NCBI GenBank assembly: GCA_018662225.1
Contig: JABJGO010000070.1
Location: 1 to 64,000, forward strand
Length of the DNA: 64,000 bases
From: Rhodospirillales bacterium
GTDB lineage: Bacteria; Pseudomonadota; Alphaproteobacteria; Rhodospirillales; Casp-alpha2
Direction of reading: 5' to 3'
A program made the translations under genes and the position numbers. The notes beneath the pieces were generated by a model, which saw only the letters and a list, made by a program, of their open reading frames with translations, made no database searches and was not told the DNA's origin. This document shows positions 17,942-26,701 of this stretch, in pieces; the stretch's first letter is position 1, and every line of letters starts with the position of its first letter.

Positions 17942-18847
17942 TTATACCTCCCCTTCCATCAGGGCGCGTTTTTTTGCTGCTCTGGCATAGAAGATGAGCG
18001 AGACAACAACGGCTGATAGAAGCAGCATGGAAAGCGCAGCGCCAAAGGGCCAGTTGCGCGCCGAGGAGAACTGGAACTGTACAAGGCTGCCGAGCATGAG
18101 CTTCTTGCCGCCACCCAGCAGGTTGGGGGCGATGAATGCACCGATACAGGGAATAAAGACCAGGATACAACCGGCAACAACACCCGGTTTACACAAAGGA
18201 ATGACCACTTTCCACATGGTCACCCATCGATTGGCATAGAGATCACTAGCGGCTTCCAGTAGACGAAAATCAAGTTTTTCCAGGCTGGCGTATATCGGCA
18301 GCACCATCAGCGGCAGATAGCTATATGTCAGGCCGACAGCGATCGCACCGTCTGAATACATCATGCGAAGGGAATCGTCGATGATCCCCAATTTCTGCAA
18401 AGGCAGTTCAATGACACCACCCCTGCCCAGGATAATGATCCAGGCGAAGGTACGGATCAGAAGATTGGTCCAAAACGGAATGGTCACCAGATAGATGTAG
18501 AAATTACGTTTATTTTCCGGCTGAAGGGTAATGTAATAGGCGACCGGGAAGCCGACAACCAGGCACAGGACTGTCGCCATGATGGATAGCTGGAAAGAAC
18601 GCCAGACGATATTGATATAACCAGGATTGAAGACAAGCTGGTCTTCCAGATCATATTCAAAAAATAATTTCACATAAGCATCAAAAGAACCAACGGCCTT
18701 AACGCCGCCGTAGGGGTTCGGTTCCAAAAAAGAAAACACACCCATGATGACCATGGGGATCAACATGAAAATACCGATCACGATATAGGATGGTGCCAGA
18801 CCTAGCCAACGACGGGATGATGCGCTCTTGGGTAACCACGTGCTCAT
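17942..18847 (-). CDS. polyamine-type ABC transporter permease, PotB/PotH-like (set 2)
   Basis: A 301-residue permease beginning with a basic cytoplasmic segment and WLGLAPSYIVIGIFMLIPMVIMG, with the EAA loop LEAASDLYANRWVTMWKVVIPLCKPGVVAG. It matches PotB/PotH. Its ATG overlaps the stop of the ATPase gene upstream (ATGA), showing translational coupling within set 2. It is clearly divergent from the set 1 PotB-like protein, so the two sets are not a recent tandem duplication. Confidence 0.92.
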   Translation of the reverse strand: MSTWLPKSASSRRWLGLAPSYIVIGIFMLIPMVIMGVFSFLEPNPYGGVKAVGSFDAYVKLFFEYDLEDQLVFNPGYINIVWRSFQLSIMATVLCLVVGFPVAYYITLQPENKRNFYIYLVTIPFWTNLLIRTFAWIIILGRGGVIELPLQKLGIIDDSLRMMYSDGAIAVGLTYSYLPLMVLPIYASLEKLDFRLLEAASDLYANRWVTMWKVVIPLCKPGVVAGCILVFIPCIGAFIAPNLLGGGKKLMLGSLVQFQFSSARNWPFGAALSMLLLSAVVVSLIFYARAAKKRALMEGEV

Positions 18848-19932
18848 TTGGCAAGCACTCGCAAGGCCCGGGCCGAATAATCGACAGAGATGGTGTCGTT
18901 GGTGGCAAACGGCAGGTTGCCATCTTCACGCGGACGGGCTTGAGCCGTCAGTTCAATTCCGTCGCCCATATCAACGGTATAGGCGGCCTGATTGCCGAGA
19001 TAGACAATGTTGGCGACGCGGCCCTGTCGGGAGGCGTCTCCGGCGGCGGAGAGGGTTATCTTTTCCGGGCGCAGGAACAAGGTGACCTGATCGCCGACGC
19101 TGTGGTTGCCGCTGTTGGCAGCCTCGAACAAGCTTTCACTGCCCACCCGGCACGTTACCAGATCATCATTTACGCTGGTGATTTCACCATCAAGGAAGTT
19201 GGTGTCGCCGATAAAGTCAGCAACAAAGCGATTAACGGGGTGCTCGTAGATATCGGTAGGGGCACCAATCTGCTGCACTTCACCATTGGACATCACGGCG
19301 ATCCGGTCGCTCATGGCGAGGGCTTCTTCCTGATCGTGGGTCACGAACACGAAGGTAATACCGGTTTCACGCTGCAACTGCTTCAATTCCTCGCGCATGT
19401 TCTGGCGCAGCTTCAAATCAAGCGCAGACAGGGGCTCATCAAGCAACAGCACTTTCGGGCTGGGGGCCAGGGCACGGGCCAGGGCGACACGCTGCTGCTG
19501 GCCACCGGACAACTGGTTGGGGCGCCGATCACCGAGTTCCTTCATTTTCACCAGGGACAGCACCCGCTCGACTGTGGCGTCGATTTCTGCCTGGGGTTTC
19601 TTAAGGCGCTCCAGGCCAAAGGCAACGTTCTGGGCGACCGTCATATGGGGAAACAGGGCGTAATGCTGGAAGACCGTGTTAACGGGACGCTGGCTGGGCT
19701 CTAAGTTCTCGATTTCCTCGTCGAACAACATGATTTCGCCGCCCGTAACCTGTTCAAAACCGGCAATCAGGCGCAACAACGTGGTTTTACCGCAACCCGA
19801 AGGGCCGAGCAGGGTGAAAAACTCGTTATCGTTGATGGTCAGCGAAACCGTATCCAGAGCTTGAACCGCCTGATTCGATCCAGGGTTATAAACCTTGGAA
19901 ACGCCTCGAATATCAATAGCAACAGTCGTCAT
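18844..19932 (-). CDS. polyamine-type ABC transporter ATP-binding protein, PotA-like (set 2)
   Basis: A 362-residue ABC ATPase with Walker A GPSGCGKTT, signature LSGGQQQRVALARAL, Walker B VLLLDEPLSALD and the H-loop in VTHDQEEALAMSD, then a TOBE domain (about residues 280-350). QHYALFPHMTVAQNVAFGL is the Q-loop region typical of PotA. It is the first gene of the seven-gene cluster (ATPase, permease, permease, binding protein, permease, permease, ATPase) and is divergent from thrC, leaving 268 bases that must hold both promoters. Confidence 0.94.
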   Translation of the reverse strand: MTTVAIDIRGVSKVYNPGSNQAVQALDTVSLTINDNEFFTLLGPSGCGKTTLLRLIAGFEQVTGGEIMLFDEEIENLEPSQRPVNTVFQHYALFPHMTVAQNVAFGLERLKKPQAEIDATVERVLSLVKMKELGDRRPNQLSGGQQQRVALARALAPSPKVLLLDEPLSALDLKLRQNMREELKQLQRETGITFVFVTHDQEEALAMSDRIAVMSNGEVQQIGAPTDIYEHPVNRFVADFIGDTNFLDGEITSVNDDLVTCRVGSESLFEAANSGNHSVGDQVTLFLRPEKITLSAAGDASRQGRVANIVYLGNQAAYTVDMGDGIELTAQARPREDGNLPFATNDTISVDYSARALRVLAK

Positions 19933-20200
19933 AATTTAGCCTCAAATAATCGAATTTTCACTGAAAAGCCTCACAACAGGGTTGCGACCCTACAAACAAA
20001 CTAGCCACCTTGTAAAACTTCCCCAAGTTGATCGTGCTGCCGGTCAACGTACACAGGATTGTCGAGTAACGATATACCCCCTTGGCGGTAATCAATCGCC
20101 CGTCATTGTTCCCGTGCTGCGTGCTTGCTCAGCATGGCCCTTCCAATTATTGTGCGCTTTCCTGAATTTGATGATCGTTCAGGGAAAGGGCCTGATTTAG

Positions 20201-21610
20201 ATGAAGTATGTATCCACCCGTGGACAAGCGCCTGTTCTGGGCTTCGACGATGTTCTGTTGGCTGGGTTGGCCACGGACGGTGGCCTGTACGTACCCCAAT
20301 CGTGGCCACAACTCAGCGCCGATGACCTGCGCCGATTTAAGGGTATGCCCTATGATGAGGTCGCCTTTGAGGTTATTCGCCCGTTTGTGGGTGGCCGTAT
20401 CCCTGACGATGCCCTCGCCCGTATAATCAAAACCGGATACAGCCGGTTCAGCACGCCAACCGCGGCCCCCATCAGCGATCTTGGTGACGGCCTGTGGATG
20501 ATGGAACTGTTCCATGGCCCCACGCTGGCCTTCAAAGACGTGGCCATGCAGTGCCTGGGCGGCCTGTTCGATCACGTGTTGTCAGCGCGCGGTGAGCGCA
20601 CAACCATCATTGGGGCCACATCAGGCGACACAGGCTCAGCCGGTATCGAAGCCGTCCGCGGCAAGGATGCCGTGGATATCTTCATGCTGCATCCGGAAGG
20701 CCGCGTCTCGGACGTACAACGTCGCCAGATGACCACGGTACTGGACAGCAACGTCTATAATATCGCGGTTAAGGGGACATTCGATGATTGTCAGGACTTG
20801 GTGAAAGCCATGTTCAACGATCCGCCATTCAGGTCCCGCCACACGTTATCGGCCGTAAACTCCATAAACTGGGCCCGCATTGTGGCGCAGATCGTTTATT
20901 ACGTAACCGCCGCCGCCGAACTGGGCGCGCCCGATAACGAGGTCGCGTTCTCGGTACCAACCGGCAACTTCGGGAATGTCTTTGCAGGCTATGCCGCAAA
21001 ACAGATGGGTGTGCCGATCAGCCAGTTGCTCGTGGCCTCTAACAGCAATGATATCCTGACCCGGTTTTTTGAGTCAGGCGCCATGGAAATGGGCGATGTC
21101 TATTCGACACTGAGCCCCAGTATGGATATTCAGGTCTCGTCGAACTTCGAGCGTTTGTTGTTTGAGCTATGTGATCGAGACGGCGCGAAAGTCGCCGCGA
21201 TTATGCAGAGCTTCCGTGACACAGGTCGTTACGAAGTGGCCCAGGATCAGCTGGATCAGGCATTGCAGTTGTTTAATGGTGCGCGTTATGACGACGACGC
21301 CACATCAACCGAAATCAAACGCCACTTCGAGGAAACAGGAATTTTGATTGATCCTCACTCCGCCGTGGCCCTGGCCGCTGCACGTGAACATCGCTGTGAC
21401 AGCAGTATTCCCATGGTCGTAATCGGCACCGCCCACCCGGCCAAGTTTGGTGAAGCCGTACACAATGCGACGGGACAAACGCCTGAGTTACCCGCGCATC
21501 TGTCCGATCTGATGGACCGGGAAGAACGCTGTGCGGTGCTGCCCAATGATCTGGCCGCCATCGAAGCCTATGTTGATGATGCCACAAACAGCCACCGGGG
21601 TGCCGCATGA
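20201..21610 (+). CDS. thrC: threonine synthase
   Basis: A 469-residue PLP enzyme starting MKYVSTRGQAPVLGFDDVLLAG, the standard N-terminus of the longer bacterial/fungal threonine synthase class. The catalytic lysine is K112 in HGPTLAFKDVAMQ, and GATSGDTGSAGIEA and PTGNFGNVFAGY are further conserved blocks. It converts O-phosphohomoserine to threonine. The homoserine kinase (thrB) that makes its substrate is encoded 10 kb away at 30.8 kb. Its TGA overlaps the ATG of the M16 peptidase gene (ATGA), starting a run of four overlapping genes. Confidence 0.96.
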   Translation: MKYVSTRGQAPVLGFDDVLLAGLATDGGLYVPQSWPQLSADDLRRFKGMPYDEVAFEVIRPFVGGRIPDDALARIIKTGYSRFSTPTAAPISDLGDGLWMMELFHGPTLAFKDVAMQCLGGLFDHVLSARGERTTIIGATSGDTGSAGIEAVRGKDAVDIFMLHPEGRVSDVQRRQMTTVLDSNVYNIAVKGTFDDCQDLVKAMFNDPPFRSRHTLSAVNSINWARIVAQIVYYVTAAAELGAPDNEVAFSVPTGNFGNVFAGYAAKQMGVPISQLLVASNSNDILTRFFESGAMEMGDVYSTLSPSMDIQVSSNFERLLFELCDRDGAKVAAIMQSFRDTGRYEVAQDQLDQALQLFNGARYDDDATSTEIKRHFEETGILIDPHSAVALAAAREHRCDSSIPMVVIGTAHPAKFGEAVHNATGQTPELPAHLSDLMDREERCAVLPNDLAAIEAYVDDATNSHRGAA

Positions 21611-22863
21611 CCGTTCGCCTGACCACTCTCGATAATGGCCTGCGCGTGGTTACCGATGCCATGGATACGGTACAGACGGTTTCTGTCGGTGCCTGGGTAG
21701 ATGCTGGCGCGCGGCACGAACCACCATCCATCAATGGTATATCCCACATGTTAGAGCACATGGCGTTCAAGGGAACCAAGCGTCGATCCGCACTGGATAT
21801 AGCGGTTGAAATTGAGAATGTTGGCGGCCATGTGAATGCCTATACATCACGAGAACACACCGCTTATTACGCCAAGATGCTGAAAGAGGACATGCCGCTG
21901 GCGCTGGATATTATCGCCGATATCTTACAGCACTCGGAAATGGATCAAGAAGAACTGGAACGCGAACGCACTGTTATCTTACAAGAAATCCATCAGGCCA
22001 ACGACACGCCTGATGATATCGTGTTCGATTATTTTCAGGAAACCGCCTTCCCCGATCAGGCCGTGGGCCGCCCCGTTCTTGGCACGTTGGATCTGGTCAG
22101 CGGGTTCAACCGCGACACCCTGATGAATTATATGCAAAGCCAGTACGCGCCACCGTCCATGATTGTGGCCGCAGCAGGTTGTGTGAACCATGATCAGTTC
22201 GTTGAGATGGCATCTGAAGCCTTCGATGATCTGCCAGACCCTTGTTCGCGCGAGGTCGAAGCCGCGACCTATCGGGGTGGTGATTTCCGCGAAAGCCGCG
22301 ATCTGGAGCAGGTTCATGTGCTGATGGGCCTGGAAGGCATACCGTACAGTGACGAAGATTTCCATGCGGCGTCTGTGTACTGCACCTTGTTGGGTGGCGG
22401 TATGTCATCCCGTCTGTTTCAGGAAATTCGTGAGAAGCGCGGCATGGTTTATTCGGTCTATTCCTTTATGTCATCGCTTCATGACAGTGGTATGTTTGGC
22501 ATCTATGCCGGTACCGGTGAGAAAGAGGCAGCCGAGGTTGTTCCCGTTATTTGTGACGAGCTGACCCGCAGCACCAAGGATGTGACAGACGACGAAATGA
22601 ACCGTGCGCGCGCCCAGTTGAAAGCCGGCATCCTCATGTCGCTGGAAAGTTCATCGTCGCGCTGTGAACAGGCGGCGCGTCAATTGCTGGTGTACGGACG
22701 CACTATTCCGTTGGAAGAAACCGTGGCCAAAATCGAAGCCGTAGATAAGGAGGCCGTCATGCGGGTCGCCAGTCGGGTGATCGCCTCACCATTGACCATG
22801 ACGGCGCTTGGACCTGTGGGACAGATCGAACCCTTCAGCACCACCAAAGGCCGCCTGAGCTGA
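21607..22863 (+). CDS. M16 family zinc metallopeptidase (processing-peptidase-like)
   Basis: The 418-residue protein has the inverted zinc motif HMLEH at residues 47-51 within ISHMLEHMAFKGTKRRSALDIA, and the inhibitor-like substrate-binding region GGGMSSRLFQEIREKRGMVYSVYSF in the second half. This is the M16B layout of mitochondrial processing peptidase beta and related bacterial peptidases. The active-site motif is complete, so it should be catalytic. No signal peptide is visible, so it is probably cytoplasmic. It follows thrC with a 4-base overlap, an arrangement common in alphaproteobacteria, although no functional link with threonine synthesis is known to me. Confidence 0.93.
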   Translation: MTVRLTTLDNGLRVVTDAMDTVQTVSVGAWVDAGARHEPPSINGISHMLEHMAFKGTKRRSALDIAVEIENVGGHVNAYTSREHTAYYAKMLKEDMPLALDIIADILQHSEMDQEELERERTVILQEIHQANDTPDDIVFDYFQETAFPDQAVGRPVLGTLDLVSGFNRDTLMNYMQSQYAPPSMIVAAAGCVNHDQFVEMASEAFDDLPDPCSREVEAATYRGGDFRESRDLEQVHVLMGLEGIPYSDEDFHAASVYCTLLGGGMSSRLFQEIREKRGMVYSVYSFMSSLHDSGMFGIYAGTGEKEAAEVVPVICDELTRSTKDVTDDEMNRARAQLKAGILMSLESSSSRCEQAARQLLVYGRTIPLEETVAKIEAVDKEAVMRVASRVIASPLTMTALGPVGQIEPFSTTKGRLS

Positions 22864-23465
22864 TGACCCAGATACAAGTCCTCCTGTTTGATGTGGGTGG
22901 TATTCTGATTGAACTTGGCGGCATTGATCACTGGAAAAAACTAAGCAGCCAGACCGACAGCGCTGAAATGTGGCGGCGGTGGCTTGAATGTCAGGTGGTC
23001 AAGGATTTCGAAAGTGGACGCAGTACGCCGGACACCTTTGCCCGCGATATGGTGGACAAATACGAGCTCTCGGTATCAAGCGATCATTTCATTGATAAGT
23101 TCGCCCAGTGGCCCATCGGGTTTTATGATGGAGCCGAGGCTCTGGTCGCTGATGTTCGCCCCGACATCAAGGCGGGATGTTTTTCGAACACCAATGACAT
23201 TCACTGGGCCATGCCGTGTAATCAGGGTGTTCACACGCTGTTTGATCTACATTTTCTGTCGTTCAAGATGGGGCATGTGAAACCGGACGAGTCAGCCTTC
23301 CAGTACGTCGTCGATGCGTTGGCCTGTGAGCCGGAAGCCATCTTTTTTGTGGATGACAACATCATCAATGTTGACGCAGCGCGCGCTTGCGGATTTGATG
23401 CACATGTGGCCAAGGGGCCGGTTGAAACGCGGCAAGTGCTTAACGCACATGGATTACTGAAATGA
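22863..23465 (+). CDS. HAD-superfamily hydrolase
   Basis: A 200-residue HAD hydrolase. Motif I is LLFDVGGILIELGG. The nucleophile Asp is present, but the usual second acidic residue (DxD) is replaced (D-V-G), as in some epoxide-hydrolase-like and haloacid-dehalogenase-like members. FSNTND is motif II, the lysine lies in KMGHVKPDESAFQYV, and IFFVDDNIINVDAARACGF is motif IV. Substrate is unknown. It overlaps the M16 gene by one base (TGATG) and the next gene by four, so translation is coupled across the operon. Confidence 0.88.
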   Translation: MTQIQVLLFDVGGILIELGGIDHWKKLSSQTDSAEMWRRWLECQVVKDFESGRSTPDTFARDMVDKYELSVSSDHFIDKFAQWPIGFYDGAEALVADVRPDIKAGCFSNTNDIHWAMPCNQGVHTLFDLHFLSFKMGHVKPDESAFQYVVDALACEPEAIFFVDDNIINVDAARACGFDAHVAKGPVETRQVLNAHGLLK

Positions 23466-24280
23466 CTGAACCCGCATTCCAGGAACTGAGCGACGACCAG
23501 GTCGAAACCTTTCAGCGTGATGGCGCGTTGGCCCTGCCCGGCATGTTTACATCGTGGCTGGATTCCTTAAGCGACGGCGTCGGGCGACTGGAAGCTGCCC
23601 CGGACCGGTTCATCAACGAGAATTCCAAAATCGGTGAGACCGGGCATTTCTGGAACAGCTATTGTAATTGGCAGGACATCCCCGAATTCACAGCTTTCGT
23701 CATGCAATCAGCAGCAGCCTCTATTGCGGCACAGGCCATGAAGTCCAAATCCGCGCAGATTTTTCACGAGCATCTGGTGGTCAAGGAACAGGGCACCGCC
23801 AAGGACACCCCATGGCACCATGATTTCCCCTACTACAACGTACAAGGCATGCGGTGCCTCAGCATCTGGCTGGCACTGGACCCGGTACCGGCAGACGGAG
23901 CCGTGCGGTTTGTGGCCGGTTCACACCGCTGGGGTAAGCTGTTTCAGCCGCGTTGGTTCAAAGATGGCAGCAATTACGGGTTCAGTGATATGGAAATGGA
24001 AACCGTCCCTGATATTGATGCATCGCCCGACGACTACACCATTTTGAACTGGGCGTGCGAGCCTGGTGACGCTGTGTTGTTTGATTTCAGAACATTGCAC
24101 GGCACCACTGCGGCCAAACTGGCGAACCGCCGACGGGGGTTTGCCACGCGATGGCTGGGCGATGATGTGACTTATGTGGACCGCAAGGTGAAAACCTCAC
24201 CACCATTTCCCGGTATTGATCTGAAAACAGGTGACCATATGCGTGAAGACTGGTTCCCAACGGTTTGGTCACACGAATGA
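23462..24280 (+). CDS. phytanoyl-CoA dioxygenase (PhyH) family protein
   Basis: A 272-residue Fe(II)/2-oxoglutarate oxygenase. The iron ligands are seen in TPWHHDFPYYN (HxD-type, as H-H-D) and LHGTTAAKLANRRRGFATRW (distal His, then the arginine that binds 2-oxoglutarate). IWLALDPVPADGAVRFVAGSHRWG is the highly conserved central block of PhyH proteins. Members hydroxylate diverse small molecules. The substrate here is unknown. It is the last gene in the thrC-M16-HAD-PhyH run and overlaps the HAD gene by ATGA. Confidence 0.9.
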   Translation: MTEPAFQELSDDQVETFQRDGALALPGMFTSWLDSLSDGVGRLEAAPDRFINENSKIGETGHFWNSYCNWQDIPEFTAFVMQSAAASIAAQAMKSKSAQIFHEHLVVKEQGTAKDTPWHHDFPYYNVQGMRCLSIWLALDPVPADGAVRFVAGSHRWGKLFQPRWFKDGSNYGFSDMEMETVPDIDASPDDYTILNWACEPGDAVLFDFRTLHGTTAAKLANRRRGFATRWLGDDVTYVDRKVKTSPPFPGIDLKTGDHMREDWFPTVWSHE

Positions 24281-24386
24281 GCGCCCCCATAACCATTCGT
24301 TAATATCTGGCTGGCATTCTCCCCATCTTTAACATTGTGTGGCTCCAGCCCGCTGTACCGAATTAACGTATGGGAGATTCTCGAAA

Positions 24387-24470
24387 ATGGATCCAGTTCT
24401 AAGCATCACTATCATGGGTATCATCGGGGTTTTCGCGATCGTATTCGGCATTGTCGAGCGCCTTCGGTAG
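24387..24470 (+). CDS. 27-residue putative single-span membrane protein
   Basis: A short frame encodes 27 residues from MDPVLSITIMG to VERLR. The middle is one hydrophobic stretch (about residues 4-22) followed by a basic end, as in small membrane proteins with cytoplasmic C-termini. GGGAG lies about 10 bases before the ATG. It is isolated between the PhyH gene and the cobalamin riboswitch. No family is recognised. The combination of ribosome-binding site and clean hydrophobic composition supports it, but chance cannot be excluded. Confidence 0.45.
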   Translation: MDPVLSITIMGIIGVFAIVFGIVERLR

Positions 24471-24555
24471 GTTTCTCACCCTTCACATCAAATCTCAAAA
24501 TTCGATTTATGTGCTTCAACACTTCAATCCAATAATCTAGGATGCACCCACCATA

Positions 24556-24733
24556 CCTTCTGGTGCCGGAGCGTTGACGCTATATGCGTTTCGGAGAATC
24601 GGGAAAACGGTGTAAATCCGTTACGTGCCCAGCGCTGTAAGGGGAATTTGTTTCGGTTGAATACCACTGATCCAGTGTGGGTCGGGAAGGTGCCAGGCAA
24701 AGATGATCCCAAGTCAGAAGACCGGCCAGAAGG
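24556..24733 (+). promoter_or_regulatory. cobalamin (B12) riboswitch
   Basis: Conserved elements occur in order: GGTGCCGG, GAATCGGGAA, GGTGTAAATCCG, GCGCTGTAAGGGG, CCACTG followed by GTGTGGGTCGGGAAGG, and GATGATCCCAAGTCAGAAGACC. The closing stem P1 pairs CCTTCTGG (24556-24563) with CCAGAAGG (24726-24733) perfectly. It lies about 60 bases upstream of bluB, so coenzyme B12 should repress this gene. No classical terminator follows, and control is probably at translation initiation. Confidence 0.94.
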
Positions 24734-24793
24734 AATTTGAGGGTGACGTCTGGACCGCGCCTACCTGCTTATTTTCCATGAAGGGGACTTTTA

Positions 24794-25540
24794 ATGGAAA
24801 ACCCGGAGTCCGGTCTGCGCTCAGCCGTTTACCAAACGATTTTATCACGCCGAGATGTGCGTGGGCAGTTTTTACCAGACGAAGTACCCGCCGATGTACT
24901 GAGCCGATTGCTCATCGCCGCCCACCACGCACCATCGGTTGGCTACATGCAGCCCTGGAGCTTCCTTGTCATCCGAGAAACGGAGACAAAGCAACGTATC
25001 AAAGCACTGTTTGATACGGCCGATGCGGAAGCAGCCGAAATGTTTTCGGATAAGAAAAGCGATCAATACCGCAACCTGAAACTTGAAGGTATTTTGGACG
25101 CCCCCATAAATCTGTGCATTACCTGTGATCGGAACCGGGCCGGACCTGTGGTTTTAGGCCGGACCCACATGCCTGAGATGGATATTTATTCAACCGTTTG
25201 TGCCGTGCAAAACCTGTGGCTGGCCGCCCGCGCAGAAGGCGTCGGTGTGGGCTGGGTCAGCATCGTCCATGAAGGTGCGCTAAAAGCGGAACTGGGTCTT
25301 CCTGGCCACGTGATTCCCATTGCCTACCTGTGTATTGGATACGTGAGCGAATTTCTGGAAAAACCGGAACTGGAAACCGCCGGATGGCGGAAACGCCTTG
25401 CCCTGAAAGATCTGATCGCATTCGATCACTGGAACGGTGAGGCATCAGACGCCAGGGACGATGAATTGCTCGAACAATCAGGCCTTGATCAGAAGGCGGT
25501 GATGAACGGCAGCTTCGTGGGATCACTTGCGGATCATTGA
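24794..25540 (+). CDS. bluB: BluB, 5,6-dimethylbenzimidazole synthase
   Basis: The 248-residue protein belongs to the nitroreductase-like fold. ILSRRDVRGQFLPDEVPADVL and AAHHAPSVGYMQPWSFLVI match BluB, which breaks down reduced FMN with oxygen to make 5,6-dimethylbenzimidazole, the lower ligand of vitamin B12. EGVGVGWVSIV is a further conserved block. AAGGGGACTTTTA before the ATG at 24794 is a good ribosome-binding site. The upstream cobalamin riboswitch independently supports a B12 role. No other B12 gene is in the window. Its last 7 bases overlap the tail of the gene on the opposite strand. Confidence 0.94.
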   Translation: MENPESGLRSAVYQTILSRRDVRGQFLPDEVPADVLSRLLIAAHHAPSVGYMQPWSFLVIRETETKQRIKALFDTADAEAAEMFSDKKSDQYRNLKLEGILDAPINLCITCDRNRAGPVVLGRTHMPEMDIYSTVCAVQNLWLAARAEGVGVGWVSIVHEGALKAELGLPGHVIPIAYLCIGYVSEFLEKPELETAGWRKRLALKDLIAFDHWNGEASDARDDELLEQSGLDQKAVMNGSFVGSLADH

Positions 25541-25818
25541 TCCAGATGTTTCTCGATTAAATGATAGATGGTCTCGGCATCTTCTTCGGTGCTGACCACC
25601 ACGTTTGATTTCTCACCGTAAATATTCATGAGATACCCGCGCGCGCTGCATACCTTTTCCAACGCCAACGCAAAGGGCAGAATGATCTCGTCATTCAGGC
25701 TTTCTGCGGTTGGGCAATCTTCCATGCGCGATATCATGTCGGTCATGAAGGTATCGGGATTTGATGATTGGGCCGCATCGCGATTCTTGCGGCGTGAGGC
25801 CGGTTTCTTTTTGCTCAT
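25534..25818 (-). CDS. uncharacterised 94-residue protein
   Basis: The protein starts with a strongly basic tail (MSKKKPASRRKNRD) and continues with a soluble part, MEDCPTAESLNDEIILPFALALEKVCSARGYLMNIYG, that looks alpha-helical. I recognise no family or motif. It sits between bluB (tail-to-tail overlap of 7 bases) and yqgE, and starts 25 bases after the yqgE stop on the same strand, so it is probably cotranscribed with yqgE. The charged N-terminus might bind nucleic acid or be disordered. That is speculation. Confidence 0.65.
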   Translation of the reverse strand: MSKKKPASRRKNRDAAQSSNPDTFMTDMISRMEDCPTAESLNDEIILPFALALEKVCSARGYLMNIYGEKSNVVVSTEEDAETIYHLIEKHLDQ

Positions 25819-25842
25819 AATTTTATCTTTCTGGAAACTAGG

Positions 25843-26445
25843 TTACGCGTGACCCGCTACGTCAGACAACATAAACGGATCAATACCGATCTTGGTCATG
25901 GCCCGGTCCCATTTGGAACCGAGATCCGTATCGAAGACCAGATCGCCATCTGCCTCAACATGAAGCCAGCCATTATCTTTGATTTCGGAATCCAGCTGTC
26001 CTGGCCCCCATCCCGCATAACCCAGAGCCAGCAAGCGGCTGGTGGGGCCAGAACCATCAGCAATGGCGCGTAGTATGTCGACAGTCGCCGTCAGCGCCAT
26101 ACCGTCATCAACCACCAATGTGCCGTCTTGAAGGTAATCGGGTGAATGCAGCACAAAGCCCCGGCTTGATTCCACGGGGCCACCGAACTGTATACGGATC
26201 GGCGTGGCGCCGGGCGCTGGCTCAATATCCAGCTGCTCCAGAAGATCGGGGAACGTGAGCTCTTCAATTTCTCGGTTGATCACCAACCCCATGGCACCTT
26301 CTTCGCTATGAGCGCACAGATAAATAACCGACTTATCGAATCGTGGATCGCCCATACCCGGCATAGCAACGATCAGCTGGCCGGTCAGATACCCATCATC
26401 GTCGTCTTCGATGTCATCAAATGCTGTTAAATACGGGCTAACCAT
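25843..26445 (-). CDS. YqgE/AlgH (UPF0301) family protein
   Basis: The 200-residue protein opens with LTGQLIVAMPGMGDPRFDKSVIYLCAHSEEGAMGLVINR, the diagnostic YqgE/AlgH segment, and continues with QFGGPVESSRGFVLHS and LALGYAGWGPGQLDSEIKDNGWL. Length is normal (about 190). The family is widely conserved, and its biochemical role is not settled. AlgH was first named from alginate regulation in Pseudomonas. It is probably the first gene of a two-gene transcript with the 94-residue protein, and is divergent from the DsbD-like gene. Confidence 0.93.
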   Translation of the reverse strand: MVSPYLTAFDDIEDDDDGYLTGQLIVAMPGMGDPRFDKSVIYLCAHSEEGAMGLVINREIEELTFPDLLEQLDIEPAPGATPIRIQFGGPVESSRGFVLHSPDYLQDGTLVVDDGMALTATVDILRAIADGSGPTSRLLALGYAGWGPGQLDSEIKDNGWLHVEADGDLVFDTDLGSKWDRAMTKIGIDPFMLSDVAGHA

Positions 26446-26701
26446 TTTGTTTCCATTGTTGTCGGGTCAATGTTATCGGGCCATTATTATGGTATATGGC
26501 ATTTCATCTGTTGAGAACCAAGGTGTTACAGCAATGTGTCAATAATACGCCATCGGTGCATATGGGAACAAGTGTAACGCATATTTTCGGTTTTTGTGTC
26601 ACAAGCGCTCAAACATACGTGAAAGGGCTGGTTTTTGTGGAAAATTGGCGCATTCTGCCATGGTTTCAATGACTTCAGGTAAACAGGCTCGGCTTAACTT
26701 C

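Noticed and set aside
18790-19704. 304-codon open frame antisense to the PotA-like ATPase gene
   Set aside because: The reverse frame is open because of third-position GC bias in the real gene. The ATPase has all ABC motifs.
13002-19932. Transporter cluster as a recent tandem duplication
   Set aside because: Set 1 and set 2 permeases and ATPases differ throughout, so an old or separate origin is more likely.
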